NCBI GenBank assembly: GCA_902771155.1
Contig: CACXVS010000018.1
Coordinates: 1 to 61,810, forward strand
Direction: 5' to 3'
Length of the DNA stretch: 61,810 nt
From: an uncultured Prevotellaceae bacterium
GTDB taxonomy: Bacteria; Bacteroidota; Bacteroidia; Bacteroidales; Bacteroidaceae
Within the stretch, counting starts at the first letter, position 1, and each line of letters opens with the position of its first letter. Shown piece by piece: positions 8,478-17,822 of this stretch. Made by a program: the position numbers and the translations under genes. The notes beneath the pieces are model-generated. The model saw nothing but the letters and a program-made list of their open reading frames with translations, was not told the origin of the DNA and did no database searches.

Positions 8478-9500
8478 TCAGCGTTGTACACGGCCATTGG
8501 CACTTCCACCGGCAAGAGCCTCTACCTCGTCGATTGAAACCATGTTGAAGTCGCCGTTGATGGTGTGCTTCAAGGCTGATGCGGCCACAGCAAACTCGAG
8601 GGCCTCGCCCTGAGTGGCTTTGGTGAGCAGACCGTGAATCAAACCGGCAGAGAAAGAGTCGCCACCACCCACACGGTCGATGATGGGATTAATCTCGTAG
8701 CGCTTCGACTGATAGAACTCGTTACCGTCGTAGATAAGAGCCTTCCAGCCGTTGTAAGTGGCAGAATAAGACTCACGAAGCGTAGAGACCACATACTTGA
8801 AGCCAAACTCCTGCTTCATCTGCTTGAAGATGCCCTCATAGCCGGCAGCATCGGTCTGTCCGCCCTCTACGTCGGCATCGGGCTTGAAACCGAGACAGAG
8901 TTCGGCATCCTCCTCGTTGCCGATGCACACATCGACATACTTCATCAAGGGGCGCATGATGGAGATGGCCTTCTCTGAGGTCCACAACTTCTTGCGGAAG
9001 TTCAGATCCACAGAAACCGTCACGCCCTGGCGCTTGGCAGCCTCACAAGCCAACCTGGTGAGCTCGGCAGCCTTGTCGGAGATGGCAGGAGTGATGCCGC
9101 TCCAGTGGAACCAGGCTGCACCCTCCATGATCTTATCGAAGTCGAAGTCGGAAGCATCAGCCTCAGCAATAGCACTATGCGCACGGTCGTAGATCACCTT
9201 CGACGGACGCATCGACGCACCCGTCTCCGCATAATACAGACCTACACGGTCGCCACCACGAACCACGTAATCGGTCTTCACACCATAACGGCGAAGCGCA
9301 TTCACGGCTATCTGTCCGATCTCGTGCTTCGGCAACTTTGACACATAATAGGCCTCGTGACCATAATTGGCCAAAGACACTGCGACATTTGCTTCGCCAC
9401 CACCAGGGATGATACGAAATGACTCACTCTGAATAAAACGGTCGTTGCCCTGAGGCGACAGGCGGAGCATAATCTCGCCCAATGTTACGATTTTTGCCAT
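8478..9500 (-). CDS. kdgK: 2-keto-3-deoxygluconate kinase (PfkB family)
   Basis: The 340-aa product has the PfkB architecture. The N-terminal GEIMLRLSPQGNDRF and GGGEANVAVSLANYG bind the sugar acid. SVDLNFRKKLW is typical of KDG kinases. The C-terminal RVGGGDSFSAGLIHGLL carries the catalytic Asp and anion hole. It phosphorylates KDG to KDPG, which the adjacent aldolase cleaves. The gene has a clear promoter (9547-9578) and is divergent from the lacI-type regulator, a likely controller of both transcripts. Family and substrate agree with the neighbours. Confidence 0.92.
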   Translation of the reverse strand: MAKIVTLGEIMLRLSPQGNDRFIQSESFRIIPGGGEANVAVSLANYGHEAYYVSKLPKHEIGQIAVNALRRYGVKTDYVVRGGDRVGLYYAETGASMRPSKVIYDRAHSAIAEADASDFDFDKIMEGAAWFHWSGITPAISDKAAELTRLACEAAKRQGVTVSVDLNFRKKLWTSEKAISIMRPLMKYVDVCIGNEEDAELCLGFKPDADVEGGQTDAAGYEGIFKQMKQEFGFKYVVSTLRESYSATYNGWKALIYDGNEFYQSKRYEINPIIDRVGGGDSFSAGLIHGLLTKATQGEALEFAVAASALKHTINGDFNMVSIDEVEALAGGSANGRVQR

Positions 9501-9546
9501 TACTATTTGATATGATTAATTAAACTATTCGTCTTGTTTGCGAGGA

Positions 9547-9578
9547 CAAAAGTAGTAATAATCCCCGAGTTCTGCAAA
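9547..9578 (-). promoter_or_regulatory. kdgK promoter with both boxes
   Basis: On the minus strand, TTTG (9575-9578) lies 20 bp before TACTTTTG (9547-9554), a textbook Bacteroidetes -33/-7 pair. The -7 box is 46 bp upstream of the kdgK ATG. An operator for the divergent LacI-type protein is expected in the 9500-9653 gap, but no single clear palindrome stands out. Confidence 0.7.
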
Positions 9579-9627
9579 TATTTAAAGGTTTTTAGCCAAA
9601 AAACTTACGAAAGTCAGAAAAACTTTG

Positions 9628-9635
9628 TACCTTTG
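9628..9635 (+). promoter_or_regulatory. -7 box for the lacI-type regulator
   Basis: TACCTTTG followed directly by C, 17 bp before the ATG at 9653, so the leader would be very short. No good -33 box is seen. Confidence 0.55.
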
Positions 9636-9652
9636 CCGAAAATTTGTGAACT

Positions 9653-10720
9653 ATGCCCAAGGAGATTATCACCATTAAGGATATTGCGGCCCGTGCCGGC
9701 GTTTCTACGGGAACCGTTGACCGCGTGCTGCACAAGCGCCCCAACGTGAGCAAGGCTGCGTTGGAGAAGGTTAACAAGGCGCTGGAGGAACTGGACTATC
9801 GTCCTAACATGTATGCCTCGGCCCTCGCCTACAACAAGACGTATAATTTCTATATCGTACTCCCCAAGCACGAGCAGGAGGCTTATTGGGACGAAATAGA
9901 GGAAGGTGCACAGGCTTGTACCGACTTCAGGCGTGACTTCGGCATCAACCTGCACTTCATCTATTACGAGCGCTTCAACAACGCTGCCTTTACACGCATG
10001 GTCCGCGAATTCTTCAGCGCCAAAATCGACGGAGTGATCATCGTGCCCACCACCCTCGAGCAGACGGCCAGATTCACCGAGAAACTTACCGACAGGCAGA
10101 TTCCCTACGTACTGCTCGACTCGTATATGCCCGACCTGAAGCCGCTATCGTTCTTTGGGCAGGACTCCTTTGCCAGCGGTTATTTCGCAGCCCGCATGCT
10201 GATGCTGATAGCCAACAAGGAAAAAGAGATTGCCATTATGAAGCAGACACGCGACGGAAAAGTGGGTTCCAAGCAGCAGGCCAACCGCGAAACGGGGTTC
10301 CGGCATTACATGATGGACCACTATCCTGACATCAAGATCATCGAGGTGGACCTGCCGCTCGACGAGGAGAAGAAGGAATACGACGGCATCCTGGAGAAGT
10401 TCTTCAAGGAGCATCCGCTGGTACACCATTGTATCACGTTCAACTCAAAGGCACATATCGTAGGCGAATTCCTGCAGAGAAGTAACCGCAGGAACATCCA
10501 GATCATGGGATACGATATGGTGGCAAAGAACGAGGAGTGCGTGCGCCAGGGAAGCATCTCGTTCCTCATTGCCCAGCACGCCTACCAGCAGGGCTACGCC
10601 AGCGTTGACGCTCTCTTCAACGCCATCGTCATGAAGCGCGAGGTGAACCCTGTGAACTATATGCCTATCGAGATACTGACAAAAGAGAACGTGGACTTCT
10701 ATCGCAGGACGGCCATCTGA
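9653..10720 (+). CDS. LacI-family transcriptional regulator
   Basis: The 355-aa product starts with a LacI helix-turn-helix (TIKDIAARAGVSTGTVDRVL, residues 7-26) and the hinge-helix region LEELDYRPNMYASALA. A periplasmic-binding-protein-like sensor domain follows (DGVIIVPTT, IPYVLLDSYMPD, IQIMGYDMV). The replacement of the usual VSRVL by VDRVL is common in Bacteroidetes homologues. The gene is divergent from kdgK-kdgA and 7 bp upstream of uxaA. It therefore probably senses a hexuronate pathway intermediate and controls both arms. Ligand identity is inference. Confidence 0.9.
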   Translation: MPKEIITIKDIAARAGVSTGTVDRVLHKRPNVSKAALEKVNKALEELDYRPNMYASALAYNKTYNFYIVLPKHEQEAYWDEIEEGAQACTDFRRDFGINLHFIYYERFNNAAFTRMVREFFSAKIDGVIIVPTTLEQTARFTEKLTDRQIPYVLLDSYMPDLKPLSFFGQDSFASGYFAARMLMLIANKEKEIAIMKQTRDGKVGSKQQANRETGFRHYMMDHYPDIKIIEVDLPLDEEKKEYDGILEKFFKEHPLVHHCITFNSKAHIVGEFLQRSNRRNIQIMGYDMVAKNEECVRQGSISFLIAQHAYQQGYASVDALFNAIVMKREVNPVNYMPIEILTKENVDFYRRTAI

Positions 10721-10727
10721 CAGTAAT

Positions 10728-12221
10728 ATGGGACAGATTACCTATTTGAGGATTAACCCTGCAGACACGGTGGTGGTATGTCTGCAAGCAAAAAAGAAGG
10801 GCGACGTCGTTGTCATTGATGGCAGGCAGGTAGTGGTGAATCAAGACATTCCGGCCGGACACAAACTGCTCATCGAAGACACGGCAAAAGACAATGACAT
10901 CATCAAATATGGCTACCCGATAGGACGCGCCACCGAAGACCTGAAAGCAGGCGACTGGGTAAATGAGGATAATCTGAAGACCAACCTCTCTGGCAAACTC
11001 GATTATACATACAGCCCTGCAAACCAGCCGCTTACCATAAAAAACGAGAACCGGCACTTTAAAGGTTATGTCAGACCGAATGGAGACGTCGGCGTGCGCA
11101 ATGAAATATGGATTGTGCCAACCGTGGGCTGTGTGAACGGCATCGCTGAACAACTGGTCGAGCAATTGCGTAAGGAGACAGCTTGTGAAGGTATCGACAA
11201 CATCTATGCCTGGCATCATAACTATGGCTGTTCGCAACTCTCTGACGACCATGAGAACACTCGGAAGATACTACGCGACATTTGTCTGCACCCTAATGCA
11301 GGAGCTGTGCTGGTGCTGAGTCTCGGCTGTGAGAACAACCAGCCCGAGGCGTTTATGAAGACGCTTGGCAACTATGACCAAGACCGCATCAAGCTGCTTG
11401 TAACCCAGAAGGTTGACGAAGAGATAGCAGCGGGAATGGAGATGCTGCACCAACTCTACGAAATCGCCAAACAAGATAGGCGACAGGACATTCCTGTATC
11501 GAAACTTCGCGTAGGATTAAAGTGCGGAGGCTCCGACGGTTTCTCTGGCATCACCGCCAATCCGCTCGTTGGCGAATTCAGCGACTGGCTCGTGGCCCAA
11601 GGCGGCACATCGGTACTGACAGAGGTGCCTGAGATGTTTGGTGCCGAGACCATCCTGATGAACCGCTGCCAGACAGAGGAACTCTTCAGCCAAACCGTCG
11701 CAATGATCAACAATTTCAAGGAGTATTATCTGTCACACGGAGAACCTGTAGGCGAGAATCCAAGTCCTGGCAACAAGGCCGGTGGCATCTCTACCCTAGA
11801 GGATAAGGCGTTAGGCTGTACGCAGAAATGCGGCAAAGCTCCCGTAAGCGGGGTGATGGCATACGGCGACCGGATTCAGCATAACGGCTTGAACCTGCTC
11901 TCGGCACCGGGCAACGACCTCGTGGCATCAACGGCCCTTGCCTCTTGTGGTTGCCATCTGGTGCTCTTCACTACAGGTCGGGGTACACCTTTCGGCACCT
12001 TTGTGCCAACCATGAAGATTGCAACCAATCCGGAACTGGCTCTTCACAAAAGCAAATGGATAGACTTCTCGGCAGGGCGGTTACTTGAAGGAACCACCAT
12101 GCAGGAACTGGTACCAGAGTTCATCGACAAGGTGCTGAGCGTTGCCAGTGGCGAACCGGCCAGGAATGAGGAAAACAACTATCGCGAAATATCTATTTTC
12201 AAGAATGGGGTGACACTATGA
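10728..12221 (+). CDS. uxaA: altronate dehydratase
   Basis: The 497-aa product has an N-terminal SAF-like domain (residues 1-90, with DTVVVCLQAKKKGD) and then the UxaA catalytic region. Recognisable blocks are GYVRPNGDVGVRNEIWIVPTVGC, HHNYGCSQLSDDHENT, LSLGCENNQPE, LKCGGSDGFSGITANPLVG and TSCGCH-like ASCGCHLVLFTTGRGTPFG. The conserved Cys residues are those expected to hold the metal. It dehydrates D-altronate to KDG, feeding kdgK and kdgA on the other strand. The length matches the family. The next gene starts inside its last codons (ATGA overlap), so the two are translationally coupled. Confidence 0.93.
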   Translation: MGQITYLRINPADTVVVCLQAKKKGDVVVIDGRQVVVNQDIPAGHKLLIEDTAKDNDIIKYGYPIGRATEDLKAGDWVNEDNLKTNLSGKLDYTYSPANQPLTIKNENRHFKGYVRPNGDVGVRNEIWIVPTVGCVNGIAEQLVEQLRKETACEGIDNIYAWHHNYGCSQLSDDHENTRKILRDICLHPNAGAVLVLSLGCENNQPEAFMKTLGNYDQDRIKLLVTQKVDEEIAAGMEMLHQLYEIAKQDRRQDIPVSKLRVGLKCGGSDGFSGITANPLVGEFSDWLVAQGGTSVLTEVPEMFGAETILMNRCQTEELFSQTVAMINNFKEYYLSHGEPVGENPSPGNKAGGISTLEDKALGCTQKCGKAPVSGVMAYGDRIQHNGLNLLSAPGNDLVASTALASCGCHLVLFTTGRGTPFGTFVPTMKIATNPELALHKSKWIDFSAGRLLEGTTMQELVPEFIDKVLSVASGEPARNEENNYREISIFKNGVTL

Positions 12222-13492
12222 AGAAAGGTCTGTTAGCATTATCGCCGCTTCTGGTGTTCATCGCATTCTATCTGGTCACCAGCATCATCGCAGGCGATTT
12301 CTACAAGATACCCATCACCGTGGCCTTCATGGTGTCGAGCATCTATGCCATCGTGATTTGCGGTGGCAAACCTTTGATGCACCGCATCAATACCTACAGT
12401 CGTGGGGCTGCTACCGAACAGATGATGCTGATGATATGGATCTTCATTCTGGCAGGCGCCTTTGCCCACTCCGCCAAGATGATGGGAAGCATCGACGCAA
12501 CAGTTAACCTGACACTCTGTCTGTTGCCGCCTCAGATGATCCTGGCAGGCATGTTTCTCGCAGCCTGCTTCATCTCGTTATCGATTGGAACAAGTGTAGG
12601 CACCATAGCTGCCCTGACGCCCATCGCTGCAGGAGTTGCTACAGAAACCAGTACGGATGTGGCCCTGATGACGGCCATCATCGTGGGAGGCTCGTTCTTC
12701 GGCGACAATCTGTCGTTTATCTCCGACACCACCATCATGGCCACACAGACACAAGGCTGCAGACTGAGCGATAAGTTCCGCGTGAATTCATTTATCGTAT
12801 TCCCTGCGGCATTAGTCATACTGGTGGTCTATCTGATGATGGGCACCGGGATGCAGACGCCCCAGCAGATACCTCCAGTGGAATGGGTGAAGGTGATACC
12901 CTATCTGATGGTGCTTATTGCGGCCATACTGGGAATGAACGTGATGGCCGTTCTCACCATCGGCATCGTGCTAACGGGCTGTATCGGACTCTTTACAGGT
13001 TCGTTCGACATCTACGGATGGTTTGGCGCTATGGGCGAAGGCATCCTCTCGATGGGTGAACTGATCATCGTCACCATGATGGCGGGAGGTATGCTGGAAC
13101 TGATACGCCAACAGGGTGGCATCGACTTCATCATCCGTCTGCTCACTCGGCGCGTCAGCAGTAAGCGGGGTGCGGAACTCAGCATCGCAGCCCTGGTATC
13201 CTTCGTCGATGTCTGTACGGCCAACAACACCGTCGCCATTCTCACCGTGGGAGGCATCGCCAAGCAGATAGGCGACCGCTATGGGGTTGACAATAAGAAA
13301 TGCGCCTCTATTCTCGATACATTCTCGTGTACCATACAGGGTATGATTCCCTACGGTGCACAAATGCTTATTGCCGCAGGACTGGCTACGCTCAATCCCA
13401 TCAGTATCCTGCCCTACCTCTATTATCCTTTCGTACTGGGCATCATAGCCCTACTGTCTATCTTATTCAGATACCCTAAAAGATACTCATAG
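12218..13492 (+). CDS. NhaC-type Na+/H+ antiporter family transporter
   Basis: The 424-aa product is an integral membrane protein with about 11-12 hydrophobic segments. Conserved patches include SLSIGTSVGTIAALTPIA, GGSFFGDNLSFISDTTIMATQTQG and DVCTANNTVAILTVGGIA, all characteristic of the NhaC/ion-transporter superfamily. Known members exchange Na+ for H+ or for organic anions such as malate/lactate. The 4-bp overlap with uxaA suggests a dedicated role with the hexuronate pathway. It could be sugar-acid uptake or exchange, but the substrate is not visible in sequence. Confidence 0.85.
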   Translation: MKKGLLALSPLLVFIAFYLVTSIIAGDFYKIPITVAFMVSSIYAIVICGGKPLMHRINTYSRGAATEQMMLMIWIFILAGAFAHSAKMMGSIDATVNLTLCLLPPQMILAGMFLAACFISLSIGTSVGTIAALTPIAAGVATETSTDVALMTAIIVGGSFFGDNLSFISDTTIMATQTQGCRLSDKFRVNSFIVFPAALVILVVYLMMGTGMQTPQQIPPVEWVKVIPYLMVLIAAILGMNVMAVLTIGIVLTGCIGLFTGSFDIYGWFGAMGEGILSMGELIIVTMMAGGMLELIRQQGGIDFIIRLLTRRVSSKRGAELSIAALVSFVDVCTANNTVAILTVGGIAKQIGDRYGVDNKKCASILDTFSCTIQGMIPYGAQMLIAAGLATLNPISILPYLYYPFVLGIIALLSILFRYPKRYS

Positions 13493-13494
13493 CC

Positions 13495-14328
13495 ATGATG
13501 GACATCATACAAAGAAATCTGTTCCGGCTGTTAAGAAGCGGTGCCTTCGGTTTGAATGAAAAGATCGAACCGATGTCGGCCTTCAAATGGGAGTGCCTAT
13601 ACCAGTTGGCCGCCATGCACGAGGTTCTGCCTTATGCCTATCAGGGATTGACGAACAGCAGAGACCAGTTCTTTCTCCATCTTACCGACAAGCTCTGGAA
13701 AGAATGGCAGAATGCAGCCAACAAGGCAAAGAGCGGACAACAAGATATGTATGAGGAAGAAGACGAGTTTCTGCGCCCCGACCACCTGACGAATCCTATC
13801 CTGAACAATAAGTTGCAGAACATTCTCGACGATGAGCATTCCGACATCACGACCAGACATCTGCTGCTGCTTTTTATCAGCACAGTTCGCCATATACTTA
13901 ACGAAGGAATCCCCATCCGTCAGTTGCTCGAACTGGGTATTTACCTTCGAAAAGAGGGCAGCAAAGTGGATTACCCGACATTGAAGGAATGGATAGCTAG
14001 CCTGGGACTCTCACAGATGTGCCAGTTAGAAGGCCAGTGCCTGATTCTTCTCTATGGCTTCCAACCGGAAGACCTGCCTTTCATTCAGGAAAAGAAAGAT
14101 AAGCGCGTAGAGGAGATAGCACAGGAACTGCTGGAGTTTACCAACACCCGTTCCCAAGACTGGTATTTCTCACAGGATGCCGACAGTATCTTTGTACACA
14201 ATAGCAACACCTCGGCAATGTTCAGTCATGTGCGTCGCTCGGCACGCTATTTCCGCTACTTCCCCTCGGAAAGTCTTACCAACTTCTTTGCTTCCTTCGT
14301 CCACTCCCTCTCCCACATAGAGGAGTAA
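13495..14328 (+). CDS. hypothetical protein, possible nucleotidyltransferase-family relative
   Basis: The 277-aa product begins 3 bp after the antiporter stop, so it belongs to the uxaA transcript; the second Met at 13498 is an equally good start. It is soluble and helix-rich. The stretch RHLLLLFISTVRHILNEGIP, then IRQLLELGIYLRK, recalls the C-terminal part of an uncharacterised nucleotidyltransferase family in which GxGIxLRQLxDxxxxL is conserved. The expected N-terminal catalytic GxxD motif is not apparent, so any enzymatic call is weak. The function within the hexuronate operon is unknown. Confidence 0.6.
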   Translation: MMDIIQRNLFRLLRSGAFGLNEKIEPMSAFKWECLYQLAAMHEVLPYAYQGLTNSRDQFFLHLTDKLWKEWQNAANKAKSGQQDMYEEEDEFLRPDHLTNPILNNKLQNILDDEHSDITTRHLLLLFISTVRHILNEGIPIRQLLELGIYLRKEGSKVDYPTLKEWIASLGLSQMCQLEGQCLILLYGFQPEDLPFIQEKKDKRVEEIAQELLEFTNTRSQDWYFSQDADSIFVHNSNTSAMFSHVRRSARYFRYFPSESLTNFFASFVHSLSHIEE

Positions 14329-14330
14329 TG

Positions 14331-15194
14331 TCACTCATTCACGGGAAAGACGTGACGGAAGCGGATTTCCTTCAACTGGTGATCACCTAAGAAACGACTC
14401 TTATCCACATAGCCATTTACTCCCACAAGGCGCCCTTTACTGGTATATTGCCACATGGTGATATCACGTCCGTCGGCAAGCACGGGCACTTCGGGGGTGT
14501 ACATCGCAATCATCAACTTATAGTCGTTAATCTGTCCTATCAGGTGCTTATTATAAAAGTTCCTATATGTATATATAAGAGGCTGCTGGTGATAGGCCTG
14601 CTCCACAAGGCCAAGGAAGGTAATGAGCGAGTCGCAGAACTCTCTGGTGGATAATCCTCCTGTCGTCTCGACATCAATCATGGGAATCAGATCCTGCTCG
14701 CCAGGACGACACTGTGTCTTAAAGTTCTCCAACTGTTGACAGAGCGGACTTTTCGGACGGAAGAAATGATAGGAGCCCACCTTCAAGCCGTAGCGGTGTG
14801 CCCATTCGATGTTGTGTTCATAACGGTCGTCAATGCGGTCGCCTCCCTCAGTAGCCTTCAGATAGACATAAGCCATCTTGGTATTCTCACCCACCGTCTC
14901 CCAGAACACTTGTCCCTGATAGTGCGACAAATCGATACCATGAACATGATCGCATGTATCCTCACATTGCAGGAATGGATCATAATCCGGATCATCCATT
15001 CGTGGATTAATGGGAGTTATCCGTCTGACGGGCTTCTTGCCCTTACGTTTCTTCGACTTCTTCGACCTTTTCTTTACCACGCGGTGTGTCTTCTGACGAC
15101 TGCGCGTTTTAGTGATTCGAGAGCGCTGGGCATACACCTCTCCGATGGTCATCATGGTAAAGAGCAATACCAGCAATATATAGAGTTTCTTCAT
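14331..15194 (-). CDS. secreted GH25 lysozyme
   Basis: The 287-aa product begins with a signal peptide (MKKLYILLVLLFTMMTIGEVYAQ). A basic linker of Arg/Lys/Ser follows (residues 24-60), then a GH25 domain. The domain shows HGIDLSHYQGQVFW with the catalytic Asp, YVYLKATEGG, GSYHFFRP and LIPMIDVET with the second acidic pair. It hydrolyses MurNAc-GlcNAc bonds in peptidoglycan. The frame is open far upstream, but that stretch runs across the thrA promoter and start, so 15194 is chosen. The Lys-rich linker may bind the wall or outer-membrane polyanions; this is inference. Confidence 0.9.
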   Translation of the reverse strand: MKKLYILLVLLFTMMTIGEVYAQRSRITKTRSRQKTHRVVKKRSKKSKKRKGKKPVRRITPINPRMDDPDYDPFLQCEDTCDHVHGIDLSHYQGQVFWETVGENTKMAYVYLKATEGGDRIDDRYEHNIEWAHRYGLKVGSYHFFRPKSPLCQQLENFKTQCRPGEQDLIPMIDVETTGGLSTREFCDSLITFLGLVEQAYHQQPLIYTYRNFYNKHLIGQINDYKLMIAMYTPEVPVLADGRDITMWQYTSKGRLVGVNGYVDKSRFLGDHQLKEIRFRHVFPVNE

Positions 15195-15216
15195 TGTTTT
15201 ACTTACTTTTGGGGCG

Positions 15217-15224
15217 CAAAAGTA
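15217..15224 (-). promoter_or_regulatory. -7 box for the GH25 gene
   Basis: TACTTTTG on the minus strand, 22 bp upstream of the GH25 ATG. The -33 region is not clear. Confidence 0.55.
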
Positions 15225-15310
15225 CGAAATAAAGCTGAGATACCGACAAGTTTTTGGAATTATTACGAAAAAAACTTGATATAAATGACATAGGATTGAA
15301 AAAAAACGCT

Positions 15311-15318
15311 TACCTTTG
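15311..15318 (+). promoter_or_regulatory. -7 box for the threonine operon
   Basis: TACCTTTG then CAG, 66 bp upstream of the thrA ATG. The transcript would have a leader of about 60 nt containing the small stem CCCC...GGGG (about 15337-15354). No leader peptide rich in Thr or Ile codons was seen, so attenuation is not supported. Confidence 0.6.
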
Positions 15319-15384
15319 CAGCGCCAATGGAGGAAGCCCCGCTTGTTGAGGGGTACCATTCGGAAAGATAAATTGCATAGGAAT

Positions 15385-17787
15385 ATGAAAGTAATGAAAT
15401 TCGGCGGAACGTCCGTAGGTTCCGTAAAAAGCATTCTTAGCTTGAAGAAAATTGTGGAGACAGAGGCTCGGACGCAACCTGTCGTAGTAGTAGTAAGTGC
15501 ACTTGACGGCATCACCGACAAACTGATCGCCACATCGCAGATGGCCATGATTGAGGCCATCATCCAAGATGACAAAAAGCGCATTGACTTATTCAATAAT
15601 GTAGATCAACTCTTCGACCAGTTGAAGAGCATCTTCTACGGTGTGTACCTGATTCACGACCTGAGCAAGAAGACTGAGGACACCATTGTCAGTTATGGTG
15701 AGCGACTCTCGTCGCACATCGTGGCTGCTATGGTCAAGAACGGGGTGCGCATGAATGCCCGCGACTTTATCCGCACGGAGAATAAACAGGGCAAGCACGT
15801 GATTGATGCCGATCTGACGACACAGCTCGTGAAGGAATCGTTCAAGAACCTGAGTGAGAAGAACGTGTATGTGGTTCCTGGTTTTATCGCCAGAGACCGC
15901 GACACCCACGAGACCACTAACCTGGGTCGTGGCGGAAGCGACTATACGGCTTCTATCATCGCTGCTGTACTGAATGCCGAGGTTCTGGAGATATGGACCG
16001 ATGTAGATGGTTTTATGACTGCAGATCCGAAGGTTATCAAGAGTGCCTATACCATCAACGAACTCTCGTACGTAGAGGCGATGGAACTTTGTAACTTTGG
16101 TGCAAAGGTTATTTATCCGCCAACCATCTATCCCGTCTGCGTCAAGAATATACCTATTAGAGTAAAGAATACATTCAACCCCGAACACCCGGGTACGCTG
16201 ATTAAGGAGACAATTGAAGACGATAACAAGCCCATCAAGGGTATCTCAAGCATTAAGGGAACCTCTCTGATTACTGTTACCGGTCTGTCGATGGTGGGTG
16301 TGATTGGTGTAAACCGCCGTATCTTCACCACATTGGCTAATAAGGGTATCTCTGTGTTTATGGTGTCGCAGGCTTCTTCAGAAAACTCCACCTCTATCGG
16401 TGTGCGCGATGAGGATGCCGAGGCAGCAGCCGAGGTATTGAACGCCGAGTTTGCCAAGGAGATCGAGACGGGTGCCATGTTCCCCATGCAGGTGGAGAGT
16501 GGTCTGGCCACCATCGCCATCGTAGGTGAAAACATGAAGCAGACGCCAGGTATCGCCGGTAAGCTGTTTGGTACGTTGGGCCGCTCTGGTATCAGTGTGA
16601 TTGCCTGTGCCCAGGGTGCTTCTGAGACGAACATCTCGTTTGTGGTGGATGGAAAATTCCTGCGTAAGTCGCTCAACGTGCTCCACGACTCGTTCTTCCT
16701 CTCTGAATATAAGGTACTCAACCTCTTTATCTGTGGTATCGGCACCGTAGGCGGTATGCTGCTCGAGCAGATCCGCACCCAACAGCAGTTCCTCATGCAG
16801 TCGCGTCGCCTGAAACTGAATGTGGTGGGTATCTCGGATGTGGATAACTTCGTGCTCGACCGCGATGGCATCGACCTCGACAACTACGAGAAGATTCTGC
16901 GTGCAGGTTTCCCTGCCAATACAGAGCACATGCGCGACGAGATCGTAAAGATGAACATCTTCAATTCTGTCTTCGTTGACTGTACGGCCAGCCGACAGAT
17001 CGCCATGCTGTATCAGACCTTCCTGGAACATAACATATCAGTTGTAGCAGCCAATAAGATTGCTGCTTCAAGCGAGTACGACAGTTATCTGAAGTTGAAA
17101 CAGACGGCTCGCGACCGTGGTGTGTGGTTCCGTTATGAGACCAACGTAGGTGCAGGTCTGCCTATCATCGGCACCATCAACGACCTATGCAACTCGGGTG
17201 ATAAGATCCTGAAGATTGAGGCCATCCTTTCTGGTACGCTGAACTTCATCTTTAACGAGATTGCTGCCGACGTGCCCTTCTCTGAGACGGTGAAGCGCGC
17301 TAAGGAACAGCGTTACTCAGAGCCAGATCCACGTATTGACCTGAGTGGTACCGACGTGATTCGTAAACTGGTGATCCTGACCCGTGAGGCTGGCTATAAG
17401 GTAGAGCAAGACGATGTAGAGAAGCATCTCTTTGTGCCCGACAGTTATTTCGAGGGTAGTATCGAGGACTTCTGGAAGCGTCTGCCCGAACTCGATGCTG
17501 ACTTCGAGACCCGTCGCAAGGTGCTCGAGGCCGAGAACAAGCGCTGGCGCTTTGTGGCCACGATGGAAGCTGATGAGAACGACCCGTCAAACTTCAAGAC
17601 CAGTGTTGCCTTGAAAGAGGTTCCCTACGGACATCCGTTCTACGGTCTTGAGGGTTCGAACAACATCGTGCTGCTCACCACCGAGCGCTATAAGGAATAC
17701 CCGATGCTGATTCAAGGCTACGGCGCAGGAGCTGCCGTAACCGCAGCAGGTGTGTTCGCCAACATCATGTCGATCGCTAACATTTAA
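15385..17787 (+). CDS. thrA: bifunctional aspartokinase / homoserine dehydrogenase
   Basis: The 800-aa product joins both enzymes in the ThrA order. Residues 1-300 are the aspartokinase (MKVMKFGGTSVGS start, FIRTEN, LGRGGSDYTASI, EIWTDVDGFMTADP). Residues about 310-450 hold paired ACT domains (ENSTSIGV, GIAGKLFGTLGRSGISV). The C-terminal half is homoserine dehydrogenase (FICGIGTVGGMLLEQI nucleotide-binding loop, VAANKIA, YETNVGAGLPIIGTI, LSGTLNFIFNEI, AKEQRYSEPDPRIDLSGTD). It catalyses the first and third steps from aspartate toward threonine and methionine. An in-frame upstream Met exists at 15316, but it overlaps the -7 box, so 15385 is chosen. Confidence 0.96.
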   Translation: MKVMKFGGTSVGSVKSILSLKKIVETEARTQPVVVVVSALDGITDKLIATSQMAMIEAIIQDDKKRIDLFNNVDQLFDQLKSIFYGVYLIHDLSKKTEDTIVSYGERLSSHIVAAMVKNGVRMNARDFIRTENKQGKHVIDADLTTQLVKESFKNLSEKNVYVVPGFIARDRDTHETTNLGRGGSDYTASIIAAVLNAEVLEIWTDVDGFMTADPKVIKSAYTINELSYVEAMELCNFGAKVIYPPTIYPVCVKNIPIRVKNTFNPEHPGTLIKETIEDDNKPIKGISSIKGTSLITVTGLSMVGVIGVNRRIFTTLANKGISVFMVSQASSENSTSIGVRDEDAEAAAEVLNAEFAKEIETGAMFPMQVESGLATIAIVGENMKQTPGIAGKLFGTLGRSGISVIACAQGASETNISFVVDGKFLRKSLNVLHDSFFLSEYKVLNLFICGIGTVGGMLLEQIRTQQQFLMQSRRLKLNVVGISDVDNFVLDRDGIDLDNYEKILRAGFPANTEHMRDEIVKMNIFNSVFVDCTASRQIAMLYQTFLEHNISVVAANKIAASSEYDSYLKLKQTARDRGVWFRYETNVGAGLPIIGTINDLCNSGDKILKIEAILSGTLNFIFNEIAADVPFSETVKRAKEQRYSEPDPRIDLSGTDVIRKLVILTREAGYKVEQDDVEKHLFVPDSYFEGSIEDFWKRLPELDADFETRRKVLEAENKRWRFVATMEADENDPSNFKTSVALKEVPYGHPFYGLEGSNNIVLLTTERYKEYPMLIQGYGAGAAVTAAGVFANIMSIANI

Positions 17788-17798
17788 GCCTACCCCAA

Positions 17799-17822
17799 CC
17801 CCTCCCAAAAGGGAGGGGCTTT
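17799..17822 (+). terminator. hairpin between thrA and the apgM-like gene
   Basis: CCCCTCCC (17799-17806), an AAAA loop, then GGGAGGGG (17811-17818) and CTTTT. It looks like an intrinsic terminator but sits inside the apparent thr operon, so partial read-through or mRNA processing is likely. The flanking TACCCCAAC and CTTTTC recall a palindromic intergenic repeat found across Bacteroidetes genomes. Confidence 0.6.

Noticed and set aside
15316..15384. Longer thrA start at 15316
   Set aside because: It begins inside the -7 box and adds a non-homologous basic peptide; the aspartokinase N-terminus starts at 15385.
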